DNA from: Erwinia sp.
GTDB lineage: Bacteria > Pseudomonadota > Gammaproteobacteria > Enterobacterales > Enterobacteriaceae
Direction: 5' to 3'
DNA: 64,000 bases
Assembly: GCA_964016415.1 (NCBI GenBank)
Contig: OZ024666.1
Span: forward strand, 62,001-126,000
Each line of letters opens with the position of its first letter. The first letter of the stretch is position 1. A model generated the notes under the pieces. The model did no database searches. It worked only from the letters and a program-made list of their open reading frames with translations, and was not told where the DNA came from. This document shows, piece after piece, positions 34,708 to 44,351 of the stretch. A program made the translations under genes and the position numbers.

Positions 34708-35214
34708 TCAGGCATAAGTATAAGTAACATTAATCACGCTTTGGATAGTACCTTGTGTGGTACCTCCACGTACCGAGCGTGCTCGTACCTGCAATGGAAA
34801 ACTGACTGACATAGTTGCGTCATTCACCTGTAGTTTTTTACTGGTGCCGCTGCTCATCAAACCGCCTTTATCATCATGCAGTTCAAGTTGCAGGTTGCCG
34901 GCGGTGCCTTGATTTTTGTAAAAGCCGGTACTGTCAGTGGTACCACTAAAGGTGGCGGTAATTTGTGAGGTTCCAACCGGACAGTCGGTAAGATCGAGGA
35001 TGACGGTATGCCATGCAGACGTTGATCCCGCTGAAACCAGGCTGAAGGTATAAAGGTCGCCTAAATCGACGAAAGCACTTCTGGTTGAGACCGTGCAAGG
35101 CTTAGCAACCACTTTACCTAATACAGTAATCGTGACATCAGCCGCGGGAGCACTCATTGAAAGTATCATCATTATCCATCCGGTTATCAGTGATGTTGAG
35201 GTTTTGCTTTTCAT
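34708..35214 (-). CDS. fimG: FimG-like minor fimbrial subunit
   Basis: This 168-residue secreted pilin belongs to the type 1 fimbrial tip. It has a signal peptide ending APAADV, the paired cysteines in AKPCTVS and LTDCPVGTSQIT, and a C-terminal beta-strand ending VINVTYTYA. I start at the ATG at 35214 because an AGGA ribosome site precedes it; an in-frame ATG at 35223 is the alternative. Position between the fimF-like and fimH genes fits FimG, which connects FimH and FimF. Confidence 0.88.
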   Translation of the reverse strand: MKSKTSTSLITGWIMMILSMSAPAADVTITVLGKVVAKPCTVSTRSAFVDLGDLYTFSLVSAGSTSAWHTVILDLTDCPVGTSQITATFSGTTDSTGFYKNQGTAGNLQLELHDDKGGLMSSGTSKKLQVNDATMSVSFPLQVRARSVRGGTTQGTIQSVINVTYTYA

Positions 35215-35226
35215 TAAAGTCATCCT

Positions 35227-35766
35227 TTACTGAAATTCGGGCGTGAAAACGGCCGTTGCCCTGACGATTCCCGCAGTGACCGGGACACGCGAAGCGATAA
35301 GTCGGGCGTAAAAATTGACAGTATTACTTTCACCAGCACGTAACGGCACCCACGATATCAACGATGATGAATTATTAACGGGTAAAGCAAGTTTGTTGCT
35401 GTCTAAAATTTGCACTCCAATGCCTGAAGCTGATTGCGTCCCGCTGTCTAATTTCAACAGGGAGGGATTATTGTCATCACTGATGCCAGTGAAGCCAATT
35501 TTTACCGCGGTAACAGAGTTACCACATGGTGAGAGTAAGATATTAAAAGGGACGTAAGGCGTACCAGTCCCGACTGCTGGAAATTGCTTGGTAGCATTTT
35601 GCATCAGATCAATATCGAAGTTTTTTGACTCGGCCGCGACAGCACAGGCGTTGTCACGGACATAACCGCTAATGGTGATCGTGCTGTCTGCGGCATAGGC
35701 TGAAGGAAGCCAAAAACAGAGCAGACTGGCTGCTAATGTTTTTGCTAAATAATTCTTTGAAATCAT
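35227..35766 (-). CDS. fimF: FimF-like minor fimbrial subunit
   Basis: The 179-residue precursor has a signal peptide ending AYAAD, the pilin cysteines in RDNACAVAAESKNFD and LLSPCGNSVTAVKI, and a C-terminal strand GIVRATAVFTPEFQ. It follows the usher directly (4 bases after its ancestral stop) and precedes the fimG-like gene, the position of fimF. Identity as FimF is by order and length more than by distinctive residues. Confidence 0.87.
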   Translation of the reverse strand: MISKNYLAKTLAASLLCFWLPSAYAADSTITISGYVRDNACAVAAESKNFDIDLMQNATKQFPAVGTGTPYVPFNILLSPCGNSVTAVKIGFTGISDDNNPSLLKLDSGTQSASGIGVQILDSNKLALPVNNSSSLISWVPLRAGESNTVNFYARLIASRVPVTAGIVRATAVFTPEFQ

Positions 35767-35770
35767 GTAA

Positions 35771-37614
35771 TTATCCTTTATTACAAGTAGCAGTAATTTG
35801 GCTGAGTGCTTGTGTTGTACTTTCAGCAGGGAGTCGGTAAGTGGCTGTACAGTGCGTATCTGAGCTCTCCCCCCATTAGGCTGCTACCTTTCCCGAAAGT
35901 GGCATACCACTTAAATAGACTTGCCCGTTGTCCCCTACAATACTGCTACTTTTGCTATCTTCTGATGTGACAACTGCTCCGAAAGGAAGTGGTTTACCTT
36001 CATGAAGCAGAGTCATCAGTACTTTGATGCCGACATGCGCGTTAAATTCTGCTCTGACCACGGCTCCGTGGGTTGGAACCACACTGACAACCGAATCATC
36101 GAGCTCCACGTTATTCGCCAGGGAGGTCATGTCCAGTCCGTTTCTATTTTCACGATAATCACTTGCGTAAGGTAAAACTGCATAACCGCGCCAGTCAGTA
36201 AATACCCCGGTTTGGTTCTCGACTTTTGCATTGGCTGCACCTGGTGCCTTCACCAGGACGGTTGTATCATTAAGCGGCTGGCCAAAAGTAATACCATTAG
36301 CATGCGCAACCATTCCCCCACTCACACCATAATAGAGTTGGTTGAAACCATCGCTGCGACTATAGCCAAGGTTGGCACTTCCGTATCCCCCCCGGTAGTT
36401 GAGAGAAGCCAGACTGTTACTGCCTGTACCGACAACACCGCCGTGGGTATATCCCGTCTGCACGCTGTAACTCAGGTTTCTGTTTTCCAGCAATGTGCCG
36501 TATAAACCGGCCATACTATTTACACGATCATTAAGATCATGTGACATGCTGTAAGTGGCACTGGCATTTCGCCATACTGATTTATTATCCGAACGCAGCC
36601 AGTGGCTGAATGGAACGCTGAGATTGAAGGCCAGCAACTGGTCGCGCTCATCCTGCCAGTTGTTTTTGGTCAGACTGTAACTCACAGACCAGTTAATATC
36701 TTCAGCTGATGTGTTAAGACCCACCTGCACCTGCTGGTCGGCGTTGTTAGTACCCCAGTAAGTCTGGTGGCTGGCATTTACGTACAGCGTGGTATTTTTA
36801 CCTGCCTGTTGAGTGACACTCAATTGCAGTCGACCTCGTTTGCTGTACGCCAGGTTGTAGAAGTTTGTCCATTCAGGTTTGACTTCAAAAATACCGTCAG
36901 AGGTTCTTACCTGATAACCTTTCATACGTTGATAGGTGGTATCTGTCAGGTCGTAATATCCTTGTGTGGAGTAACGATATCCTACCAACTGGATATTGGT
37001 ACCAATGTCATTCAGCGATTTGTTATATAAAAAACGTAATGACTGTCCCTGATGCTCGCTGTCATCAGGTAATTTTGAATTGGCATGAGCAATATCGAAA
37101 GAGATAGCACCTAACTGCCCCATGTTTTTTCCGATCCCCAGGTTGAACGCCCGATATCGCTCCGCCAGCTGCATGCCCCCGTAAGCGGTAAGTCCCCTGG
37201 GCAGGCCTTGTATCCAGGTGCCCTGGAATAATTTAGGTTTCTCTTGCAGGCCATTTCCATTGCGGTACTCTCCTACTGTGAAAGCGAAACGACTATGTCC
37301 TTCTCGTTGCAGAATAGGGATGGTTGCAAAAGGGACGGTGTAGACCTGGACAGAATCGTCTGCTTCTTTGACGGAAACCCGGAAGTCGCCGTTATTCCCT
37401 GCCGCATAGAGATCGTTGATAGTAAATGGCCCTGGTGGCACGGTGACCTGGTAAATTTCAAAGCCATTTTGTTTAATGCTTACCAGAGCCGTTCCCCGTG
37501 CGATGCCATGGATCACTGGTGCGAATCCTTTCTGACTATCGGGCAGCATGTTGTCATCAGAGGCGATCTGCACGCCACGGAAATTGATACCTGGAAAAAT
37601 ATCTCCACTGGTAT
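35771..37614 (-). pseudogene. fimD: fimD usher, 5' end lost at IS junction, nonsense codon near 3' end
   Basis: FimD is the outer-membrane usher that assembles type 1 fimbriae. The remaining part holds most of the barrel, plug region and C-terminal domains (GINFRGVQIASDDNMLPDS, GFAPVIHGIARG, PPGPFTINDLYAAG, GQVYLSGMPLSGKV), but the signal peptide, N-terminal chaperone-binding domain and first barrel strands (about 260 residues by comparison with E. coli FimD) are absent beyond 37614. In addition an in-frame TAA at 35876-35878 comes before 34 further codons (WGESSDTHCTATYRLP...ATCNKG) that match the normal FimD C-terminus. A chimeric frame runs out of the IS end into the usher but lacks a signal peptide. 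Confidence 0.92.
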
Positions 37615-37622
37615 TGTAGTGG

Positions 37623-38788
<1,166 letters not shown>

Positions 38789-38860
38789 TGGTTCACCTAT
38801 AAGATGTTCAGGTGAGCATATCACCTCTGCTCAGGTGGCCAAATTCAGTGTGCCACTACA

Positions 38861-39162
38861 ATGCTTTATTCACTCCCGCAGTAAACGACCTTTGACATGC
38901 AATGAAAAAATTTCCCTTAGTGCAGTGCTCAATGGCAGCCAAGAAATTGGTATGGAGTAGCATTCAGAGAACTCAGTAGCTGATAGCTGGCGGTTCGTTA
39001 TGATGCAGCACTTAGGGGATCGATTTTCCAATAGGCCGGTAGTGGCATAGAGGTCAATGGCCTTCAACTTTTTTACAGATTACCGGGTTGGTATGCCGAA
39101 GCACGTGGTCGTTATCAAACATCACGAGTCTGGCTTACCTTTCTTAACAGGAGAATCGAATA
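38861..39162. other. Left edge of island, no gene recognised
   Basis: About 300 bases lie between the IS end and the first AlpA-like gene. A 65-codon minus-strand frame here has no ribosome site or known motif, and I do not call it a gene. The stretch ends with a good ribosome site (AGGAG) for the AlpA-like gene. Confidence 0.5.
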
Positions 39163-39369
39163 ATGAACACCCATACATCTCTTTTAGAAGACCAGTTTGT
39201 CAATATGGCATATATCACCAGTCTGACTGGCTTAACGGACAAGTGGTTCTACAAGCTAATTAAAGATGATGTTTTCCCAAAACCAATAAAAATGGGCCGT
39301 AGCTCCCGCTGGCTAAAAAGCGAAGTTGAATCCTGGCTCCAGGAACGTATTAACCAATCCCGTAAATAA
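39163..39369 (+). CDS. AlpA-family phage/island regulator
   Basis: AlpA proteins are small winged-helix regulators of P4-type prophages and islands, activating excision or other island genes. The 68-residue protein has the signature FVNMAYITSLTGLTDKWFYKLI, then FPKPIKMGRSSRWLKSEVESWLQERI. It is preceded by an AGGAG site nine bases before the ATG. A second, different AlpA-like gene lies in the same island at 40778-40984 on the other strand. Confidence 0.9.
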   Translation: MNTHTSLLEDQFVNMAYITSLTGLTDKWFYKLIKDDVFPKPIKMGRSSRWLKSEVESWLQERINQSRK

Positions 39370-39464
39370 CCTCAATCCAAACTAACGTTGCAGTACGAAG
39401 ATAGTTATCCGGCTCCCCGGAGATTTTCTGCTGCCTGTAATTTAAGCCAGAAGGAATATAAACG

Positions 39465-39863
39465 ATGAAAGGCTATAAACCGCGTTACGAAGAACTTCAA
39501 AAATGCTACCAGAACTGGTTAACTAATTTTACGAAGCTGACTGTCCGGCAGGGAATGTGCCATCAAAACATATATCACTATCATAGCCTGACGGTTGGCT
39601 GTCTAAATTTTCATGGCAAAAAAGCTGTTATTGCTATTGTGCCCCACTGGCTACACCGGCTTATTTACGGAAAGGCAGCGGCAGCATCATTATCGATAGA
39701 TGATGACCTGAGCGTAAGCTTATTAACGCAGGAGCACCTGTTAGCCCACCATCCCACGCTTGAAGGCGTCCTACTTTCGGAATGTGTCCGTTTAAAACAG
39801 CGTTCACGGCAAATAAGCTCACCAGCCTTTTTCAGCAGTTTAGAGGGACTGAGCTCCGTCTAA
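39465..39863 (+). CDS. Island protein of unknown function
   Basis: A 132-residue protein with a good AAGGAATATAAACG ribosome region and an aromatic-rich N-terminal half (NWLTNFTKLTVRQG, PHWLHRLIYG). I do not recognise a domain. It follows the AlpA-like gene by about 95 bases in the same direction and overlaps the next open frame by 82 bases, so the two could be one gene split by a frameshift. No membrane segment or signal peptide is visible. Confidence 0.55.
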   Translation: MKGYKPRYEELQKCYQNWLTNFTKLTVRQGMCHQNIYHYHSLTVGCLNFHGKKAVIAIVPHWLHRLIYGKAAAASLSIDDDLSVSLLTQEHLLAHHPTLEGVLLSECVRLKQRSRQISSPAFFSSLEGLSSV

Positions 39864-40060
39864 AGCTTGTCTGGCTGTGCTGGTACGATTTGATGTTGGG
39901 GAATTGTCTTGCTGACTGGATTGAAAGTCTCAAGTTCAAAACAAGCGAGGAGGTAAATAACTGGGTCAATGACCGACAGGCTGAGAACCATATGCTTACC
40001 AGCATGATGGATGAGTACGTCTGTTTTGCCTACCGCACTGTACTCGATCCGCTGATTTGA
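39782..40060 (+). CDS. Island open frame of unknown function, overlapping its neighbour
   Basis: A 92-codon frame, +2 relative to the upstream gene, encodes a protein rich in W, L and E (LVWLCWYDLMLGNCLADWIESLKFK, then SEEVNNWVNDRQAENHM). The ATG at 39782 has only a weak ribosome site, and the frame may really be the C-terminal half of the preceding gene after a frameshift near 39840. The latter part has good coding character. Function is unknown. Confidence 0.4.
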   Translation: MCPFKTAFTANKLTSLFQQFRGTELRLKLVWLCWYDLMLGNCLADWIESLKFKTSEEVNNWVNDRQAENHMLTSMMDEYVCFAYRTVLDPLI

Positions 40061-40097
40061 GCCTCAAGCCTTGTTCTGTAAGGGCTAAGAAATGTTC

Positions 40098-40152
40098 AGG
40101 GAGTTAAAATTAATATCGGTTAATTAATATAATTAATAGGCACTCCCTTTTT
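40098..40152 (+). terminator. Possible terminator hairpin, AT-rich loop
   Basis: The arms AGGGAGT (40098-40104) and ACTCCCT (40142-40148) enclose an AT-rich stretch with internal TTAAT repeats, and a T-run follows. It lies 38 bases after the second unknown island gene and could end that transcript. Confidence 0.55.
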
Positions 40153-40269
40153 ATATTCCTCTTAAACCTGTCTACAGATCTGCCCATTAATAATCCATCC
40201 CTCAGCTTATTGCCGGGGGATTATCCTCCTCTACATGGCTGTTCCAAGCAGCAGTCAGGAAATAACCAC

Positions 40270-40368
40270 ATGAATATTGAACGATCCTGGACACCACCAA
40301 CTGGAACTGGATATCCAATTATTTATTATTATGTACACTTAATACTTGGAAAGGAGTGTCAAACCTAA
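40270..40368 (+). CDS. Possible 32-residue small protein
   Basis: A short frame begins MNIERSWTPPTGTGYP and continues through a hydrophobic IIYYYVHLIL stretch that could be a membrane segment. AGGAAA lies about 11 bases upstream of the ATG. There is no comparison that I recognise, and the frame may be chance or the remains of a longer island gene. Confidence 0.2.
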   Translation: MNIERSWTPPTGTGYPIIYYYVHLILGKECQT

Positions 40369-40446
40369 GTAGAATAGGACACTCAATGTTTTCGTAAAGT
40401 ATTTTGTAAAGTTTAACCCTGTATTTATCATTCAAGCTTTACATTT

Positions 40447-40761
40447 TCATAAAAGAGTTTTTAATCCAATATGGTATTGAATTATTCTTTTTGAAAGACG
40501 TTTAAATTCTTCTGGACATTTAATTAGTGCAAACCATGTTTCATAAATATAGAATTGGTCAAAAATATCAAGCTTAGAGATAGACTCTAATGGTTCTCTC
40601 ACATTGCCAACCAGATACTGACTTAACCAGTAAACAATCCTTTTGCTAAATTCATTGTCCGGTAAATCATATATTGCTCCTTTTGCGAAGATCCCATAAA
40701 AGAGATTCTCACCAAGATTGCACATATGGTTTTCTTCATTCATAAACTCTTCGATATTCAT
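40447..40761 (-). CDS. Island protein of unknown function
   Basis: A 104-residue acidic protein beginning MNIEEFMNEENHMCNLGENLFYG and containing RIVYWLSQYLVGN and FYIYETWFALIKCPEEFKRLSKRI. I start at the ATG at 40761 because a GGGAGA site lies about 8 bases upstream; the frame opens further back. It follows the second AlpA-like gene by 16 bases in the same direction, so the two are probably co-transcribed. No known domain is recognised. Confidence 0.55.
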   Translation of the reverse strand: MNIEEFMNEENHMCNLGENLFYGIFAKGAIYDLPDNEFSKRIVYWLSQYLVGNVREPLESISKLDIFDQFYIYETWFALIKCPEEFKRLSKRIIQYHIGLKTLL

Positions 40762-40777
40762 GATCATGTCTCCCAGA

Positions 40778-40984
40778 TTAAGCAACATTTTTTCGACTTG
40801 TTTCGATAACAGAGTGAATCCAGGCATCAATCTCACTTTCTACGAAAGCTACTGCACGAACACCGATCTTCACAGGGGCAGGAAATCGACCTTCACTAAT
40901 AAGACGATAGATCCAAGCTTTACCGAAACCTGTTCTTTGTAAGACTTCTGGAAAACGAATTAAATTTTGGTTTGTTAAGTTCAT
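40778..40984 (-). CDS. AlpA-family regulator, second copy in island
   Basis: A 68-residue AlpA-like winged-helix protein: LIRFPEVLQRTGFGKAWIYRLI, then GRFPAPVKIGVRAVAFVESEIDAW, the usual order of recognition helix and wing. The start at 40984 follows GGAGATGACCAA. It is only distantly similar to the AlpA at 39163 and faces the opposite way, close to the integrase side of the island. Confidence 0.88.
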   Translation of the reverse strand: MNLTNQNLIRFPEVLQRTGFGKAWIYRLISEGRFPAPVKIGVRAVAFVESEIDAWIHSVIETSRKNVA

Positions 40985-41149
40985 TTGGTCATCTCCGGTT
41001 TTTTCGTTAAGGAGATAATAACCACACATACTTTTATCTATGAAGGGAGTGTTGATAACTAGGAATTTGGATGAGGAAAAACGGAGGGGATTTATGGGGA
41101 AGAAAAAAATTTTCACCCTCCCCTTGACAGCTAACATGATGATTAGAAG

Positions 41150-41959
41150 CTAAAATCCATCAAGATCTGCAATTGGTATGTTCGAAAGATGACTGTTTTT
41201 ATTGATGAAATACTCTAAACTACGGCTTGTTTCACCTTTCAAGGTTTTCTCTGCAACCGGTCTGTCGGTATCTTTAATGTGATCCTCTCCTCTAATCTCA
41301 TTAGTAAAATCTGGGTATAACACGCGGGATATTATCATATTAGAAATATTTACTTTTTTAAGACTGGCCCAAATCAATAGATCCATCATCGGAATAATAT
41401 TGTGGTCAACTAACTTTCTTATTTTTGCAATGCCAACCTTTTCAATCTTCCTTGATTCAATTTCATATTCGCTTCTCCAAACGGGCAACATTGTTTGTAA
41501 GGCTGAAATGACTTCCTCATCACACGATAAACCTAAGTCAAATGAGACATACATTTTGCTATTATTTTTATTAAGGAAAAGCTCTCTCATTGTTTGAGTT
41601 ATAGGTTTACCTTTTAACTCTTTTTTGAAATCCCCATTTTCATCAAAACAATCAACATCGAACATTACTAATTTCTTTTCTTGTTTTCTTAAATCTTCAA
41701 AACTCACCTGTTCAATATGTGTTTGTCTTTTAATAAAGTGGTCAGAATGATTAACTTCTTGGCTTAAAATTGGATTACCATTTAGTATGGATTTCAGATT
41801 TTGATCATCGTCTTCCCATTCAAAGTTTATGCTATCAAGAATTAATTCCCTAAATACAAGCTCCTTATATAGCTCCTTGATAGTAAGCGATTTAACTTGA
41901 ACATAGTTATTTATGTCAAACCAATTTTTCAATTCCTCATAAGGACTTACCACTTTCAT
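41150..41959 (-). CDS. Unknown island protein, resembles DUF6387-type proteins
   Basis: This 269-residue soluble protein has the N-terminal WFDINNYVQVKSLTIKELYKEL layout that I associate with the DUF6387 family found beside P4-type integrases, but I cannot confirm the match here. The rest (MLPVWRSEYEIESRKIEKVGIAKI, LLIWASLKKVNISNMI) has no catalytic motif I recognise. The codon usage is AT-rich compared with the core genes, consistent with transfer. It is read toward the AlpA-like gene and lies 120 bases after the integrase. Confidence 0.55.
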   Translation of the reverse strand: MKVVSPYEELKNWFDINNYVQVKSLTIKELYKELVFRELILDSINFEWEDDDQNLKSILNGNPILSQEVNHSDHFIKRQTHIEQVSFEDLRKQEKKLVMFDVDCFDENGDFKKELKGKPITQTMRELFLNKNNSKMYVSFDLGLSCDEEVISALQTMLPVWRSEYEIESRKIEKVGIAKIRKLVDHNIIPMMDLLIWASLKKVNISNMIISRVLYPDFTNEIRGEDHIKDTDRPVAEKTLKGETSRSLEYFINKNSHLSNIPIADLDGF

Positions 41960-42080
41960 TAATCCCTCCGCAAAGTGAATGATTCAATGAGTCGACGCTA
42001 ATTTTTTCAATTTTTAGTGGGTTCTCCCCTACCAATGCTTTTTGATAAAGGAGAACCAACAACTATCAGTTATTTACAGA

Positions 42081-43331
42081 TTACACATTTTTGAAATCAA
42101 ATGGAGACACTTGCCTTACTTTTAAAGCGTCCAGATAATCTGCCCACCACTGGACCATTAGCTTACGCTCACCCAAATGTTCGGCTTTATGTATGTAAGC
42201 AGCACGCACTGAATTACGCTCTTGGTGGCTCATCTGACGCTCTACCGCATCCTTTGACCATAATCCGCATTCAACTAGAGCACTACATGCCATCGCTCTA
42301 AAACCATGACCACATACGTCAGTTTTAGTGTCATAGCCCATCCCACGGAGAGCTGTGTTCACCGTGTTTTCGCTCATCGGTTTTCCAAGGTTGTGATCAC
42401 CGATAAAAATCAGATCATATCCACCGCTGATTGCTTTGATCTCTTCCAAAACTATTAATGACTGATTACTTAACGGAACAAGATGAGGAGTGCGCATTTT
42501 GGAACCTCGATGCGAGTGTTTTACTCCTTGCAGTGGCTCACGTTCTGCTGGGATGGTCCACATTGCATTATCGAAATCAATTTCTGCCCACCGAGCAAAA
42601 CGGAGTTCACTTGAACGGATAAACACTAATAAGGTCAACTTCACGGCTAATTTAGTTAGCCTTCTACCTTTAAAACTTTCAATTCGATCCAGTAGCTCAG
42701 GAATGTGTTCAAAATCTAGAGCAGGCCGATGCTGACGTTTCGCTACCGCAATCGCCCCCGCCATTTCCTGTGCCGGATTATAGTCGATTAAGCCACTTTG
42801 AACGGCAAAACGCATTATTGCTGTCGTTCGCTGTTGCAGACGAGCAGCAACCTCAAAACGCTTTGTTGCTTCAACGACTTTAATGGGTGCGAGCAAATCT
42901 TTTGTTTTGAGATCGGCAATTCTGCTTTTGCCTATGGAAGGGAAAAGATTATCAGCCAAACTTTTCAGCACACGTTCGCTATGAGAAGAAGACCATTTTT
43001 TGCTACAAGCAGCGTGCCAATCTCTGGCTACTGCTTCGAAGGTAGTCGAGCCACTTTGTTCAATCTTGTCTTCTTTTTTCTTTTCGGCTGGATCGATACC
43101 ATCAGATACCAACTTCTTCGCCATTTCCCGCCGCTTTCGAGCATCGGCAAGGGTGACTGTTGGATAGACTCCTAAAGCCAGCATCTTCTGCTTGCCACCG
43201 AAGCGGTATTGAAGACGCCAGTATTTTGCACCATTAGGGTTTACCAGAAGGTGCATACCTTCGCCATCAGTGAGTTTGAATGGTTTGTCTAACGGCTTTA
43301 CCGTTCTTACCTTGATATCAGTGAGTGCCAT
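42081..43331 (-). CDS. P4-type tyrosine integrase
   Basis: The 416-residue integrase has the N-terminal DUF4102 arm-binding domain (MALTDIKVRTVKPLDKPFKLTDG, RFGGKQKMLALGVYPTVTLADAR), a SAM-like core-binding domain and the catalytic domain with R in IRSSELRFARW, H-x-x-R in CGHGFRAMACS, H in MSHQERN and nucleophile Y in AYIHKAEH. It stands next to the 3' end of tRNA-Leu(CAA), the usual attachment site for this integrase type. The gene is complete, so the island may still be mobile if its other attachment site survives; I found none within the window. Confidence 0.95.
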   Translation of the reverse strand: MALTDIKVRTVKPLDKPFKLTDGEGMHLLVNPNGAKYWRLQYRFGGKQKMLALGVYPTVTLADARKRREMAKKLVSDGIDPAEKKKEDKIEQSGSTTFEAVARDWHAACSKKWSSSHSERVLKSLADNLFPSIGKSRIADLKTKDLLAPIKVVEATKRFEVAARLQQRTTAIMRFAVQSGLIDYNPAQEMAGAIAVAKRQHRPALDFEHIPELLDRIESFKGRRLTKLAVKLTLLVFIRSSELRFARWAEIDFDNAMWTIPAEREPLQGVKHSHRGSKMRTPHLVPLSNQSLIVLEEIKAISGGYDLIFIGDHNLGKPMSENTVNTALRGMGYDTKTDVCGHGFRAMACSALVECGLWSKDAVERQMSHQERNSVRAAYIHKAEHLGERKLMVQWWADYLDALKVRQVSPFDFKNV

Positions 43332-43519
43332 TGGCTAACCCCCTGCTGTTGGTATCAAATGTTATCGAATCGAGAATACCAACGGTTATACCATCATAAG
43401 TTGGTAGATGTTGAGAGAAAAGAGTGGATGTCAGTAGACATGTTTTTGGGGAGAAACAGCGTAACTGCTGGATTTTAGAGACAAAAAAAGACGTCAATAG
43501 ACGTCGATTTTGTACTATT

Positions 43520-43604
43520 TGGTGCCGAAGGCCGGACTCGAACCGGCACGTATTTCTACGGTTGATTTTGAATCAACTGCGTCTACCGATTTCGCCACTT
43601 CGGC
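43520..43604 (-). tRNA. leuX: tRNA-Leu, anticodon CAA (leuX type)
   Basis: The 85-base gene reads GCCGAAGTGGCG on the 5' side and ends CCTTCGGCACCA, with a 7-bp acceptor stem, a long variable arm and anticodon CAA in the loop TTCAAAA. It is nearly the same as E. coli leuX, a hot spot for islands. The 3' end faces the integrase, so it is the probable attB/attL site. Confidence 0.96.
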
Positions 43605-43856
43605 ACTGAAGGGTATGCGGAAAACGCAGCGATTATACTCTGCCGGGAGGATGACGCAACCAATATCCGCTATCATGCTGATCAAGTGATGAAAATTAAA
43701 GCACTGATGCCATTGAGTACGTGATAATACGAAGAGGGTGCAGGTTCTCAATAGCAGTAAATATGGTTATGCTTACTTCCGGTGCCTGAGCTGAATGTAC
43801 CGGCAGAAGAAGTGTCATACCGACACATTATTGATTCATGAAGGAGAGCTTTTATT

Positions 43857-44291
43857 ATGGAAACTCTGTTCAGAGTGTTACGTCGTGGTTCGCTATGTAT
43901 CGCCCTTATTGCTGCTCCGGCTCTTGCAAACCCGACAGCAGATGAGAGCAAGATTGGTCAGGGTATCGCTGCGCTGGGTGGGTTGCTGAGTGGCGGTAGT
44001 AACTCTCTCGCCTCGAAAATAATGTCGAATGCCGCCGGCGTATTACAGTATTGCATCAGGAATAACTTAATCGACAACAAGGTCAGTTCCGTCAGGCAGC
44101 AAGTGATGGAGAAACTCGGCTTTGCTGAAACAGAAAAGAAAACAGACTATAAACAGGGTGTTCTCGGGCTTTTACAGACAGGTAATAAACCAATCGACCT
44201 GAATAAACTGGGCGAAACTCCCCTTGGAAAAAAAGCAAAAACCAAAGCCTGTGACGTTGTGCTGAATCAGACAACAAAATTTCTTTTCTGA
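43857..44291 (+). CDS. yjjA: YjjA-like DUF2501 protein
   Basis: The 144-residue protein has a signal peptide ending ALAN (about residue 25) and the DUF2501 pattern (GIAALGGLLSGGSNSLASKIMSNAAGVLQYCIRNN, GETPLGKKAKTKACDVVLNQ) with two conserved cysteines that could form a disulfide. It is probably periplasmic. Its biological role is not established; in E. coli the homologue is YjjA. A GGAGAG ribosome site precedes the ATG. Confidence 0.85.
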   Translation: METLFRVLRRGSLCIALIAAPALANPTADESKIGQGIAALGGLLSGGSNSLASKIMSNAAGVLQYCIRNNLIDNKVSSVRQQVMEKLGFAETEKKTDYKQGVLGLLQTGNKPIDLNKLGETPLGKKAKTKACDVVLNQTTKFLF

Positions 44292-44351
44292 AGATTGCTA
44301 TTCTGATGCAGTCGGTTCCTTCGCTAAGCGTGCAGATGTGAGATGGTGGTC

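Larger units (their letters stand above)
40061..40446. other. Non-coding stretch between convergent island genes
   Basis: About 390 bases separate two convergent gene sets. It includes an inverted repeat with T-tract (next entry) and a possible 32-codon frame at 40270-40368. No larger gene is visible. Confidence 0.5.

Noticed and set aside
38870-39067. 65-codon minus-strand frame at the left island edge
   Set aside because: No ribosome site, no known motif, and weak coding character.
40270-40368. Toxin-antitoxin pair in the island
   Set aside because: The short hydrophobic frame has no partner with antitoxin features, and no RNA antitoxin signature was visible.
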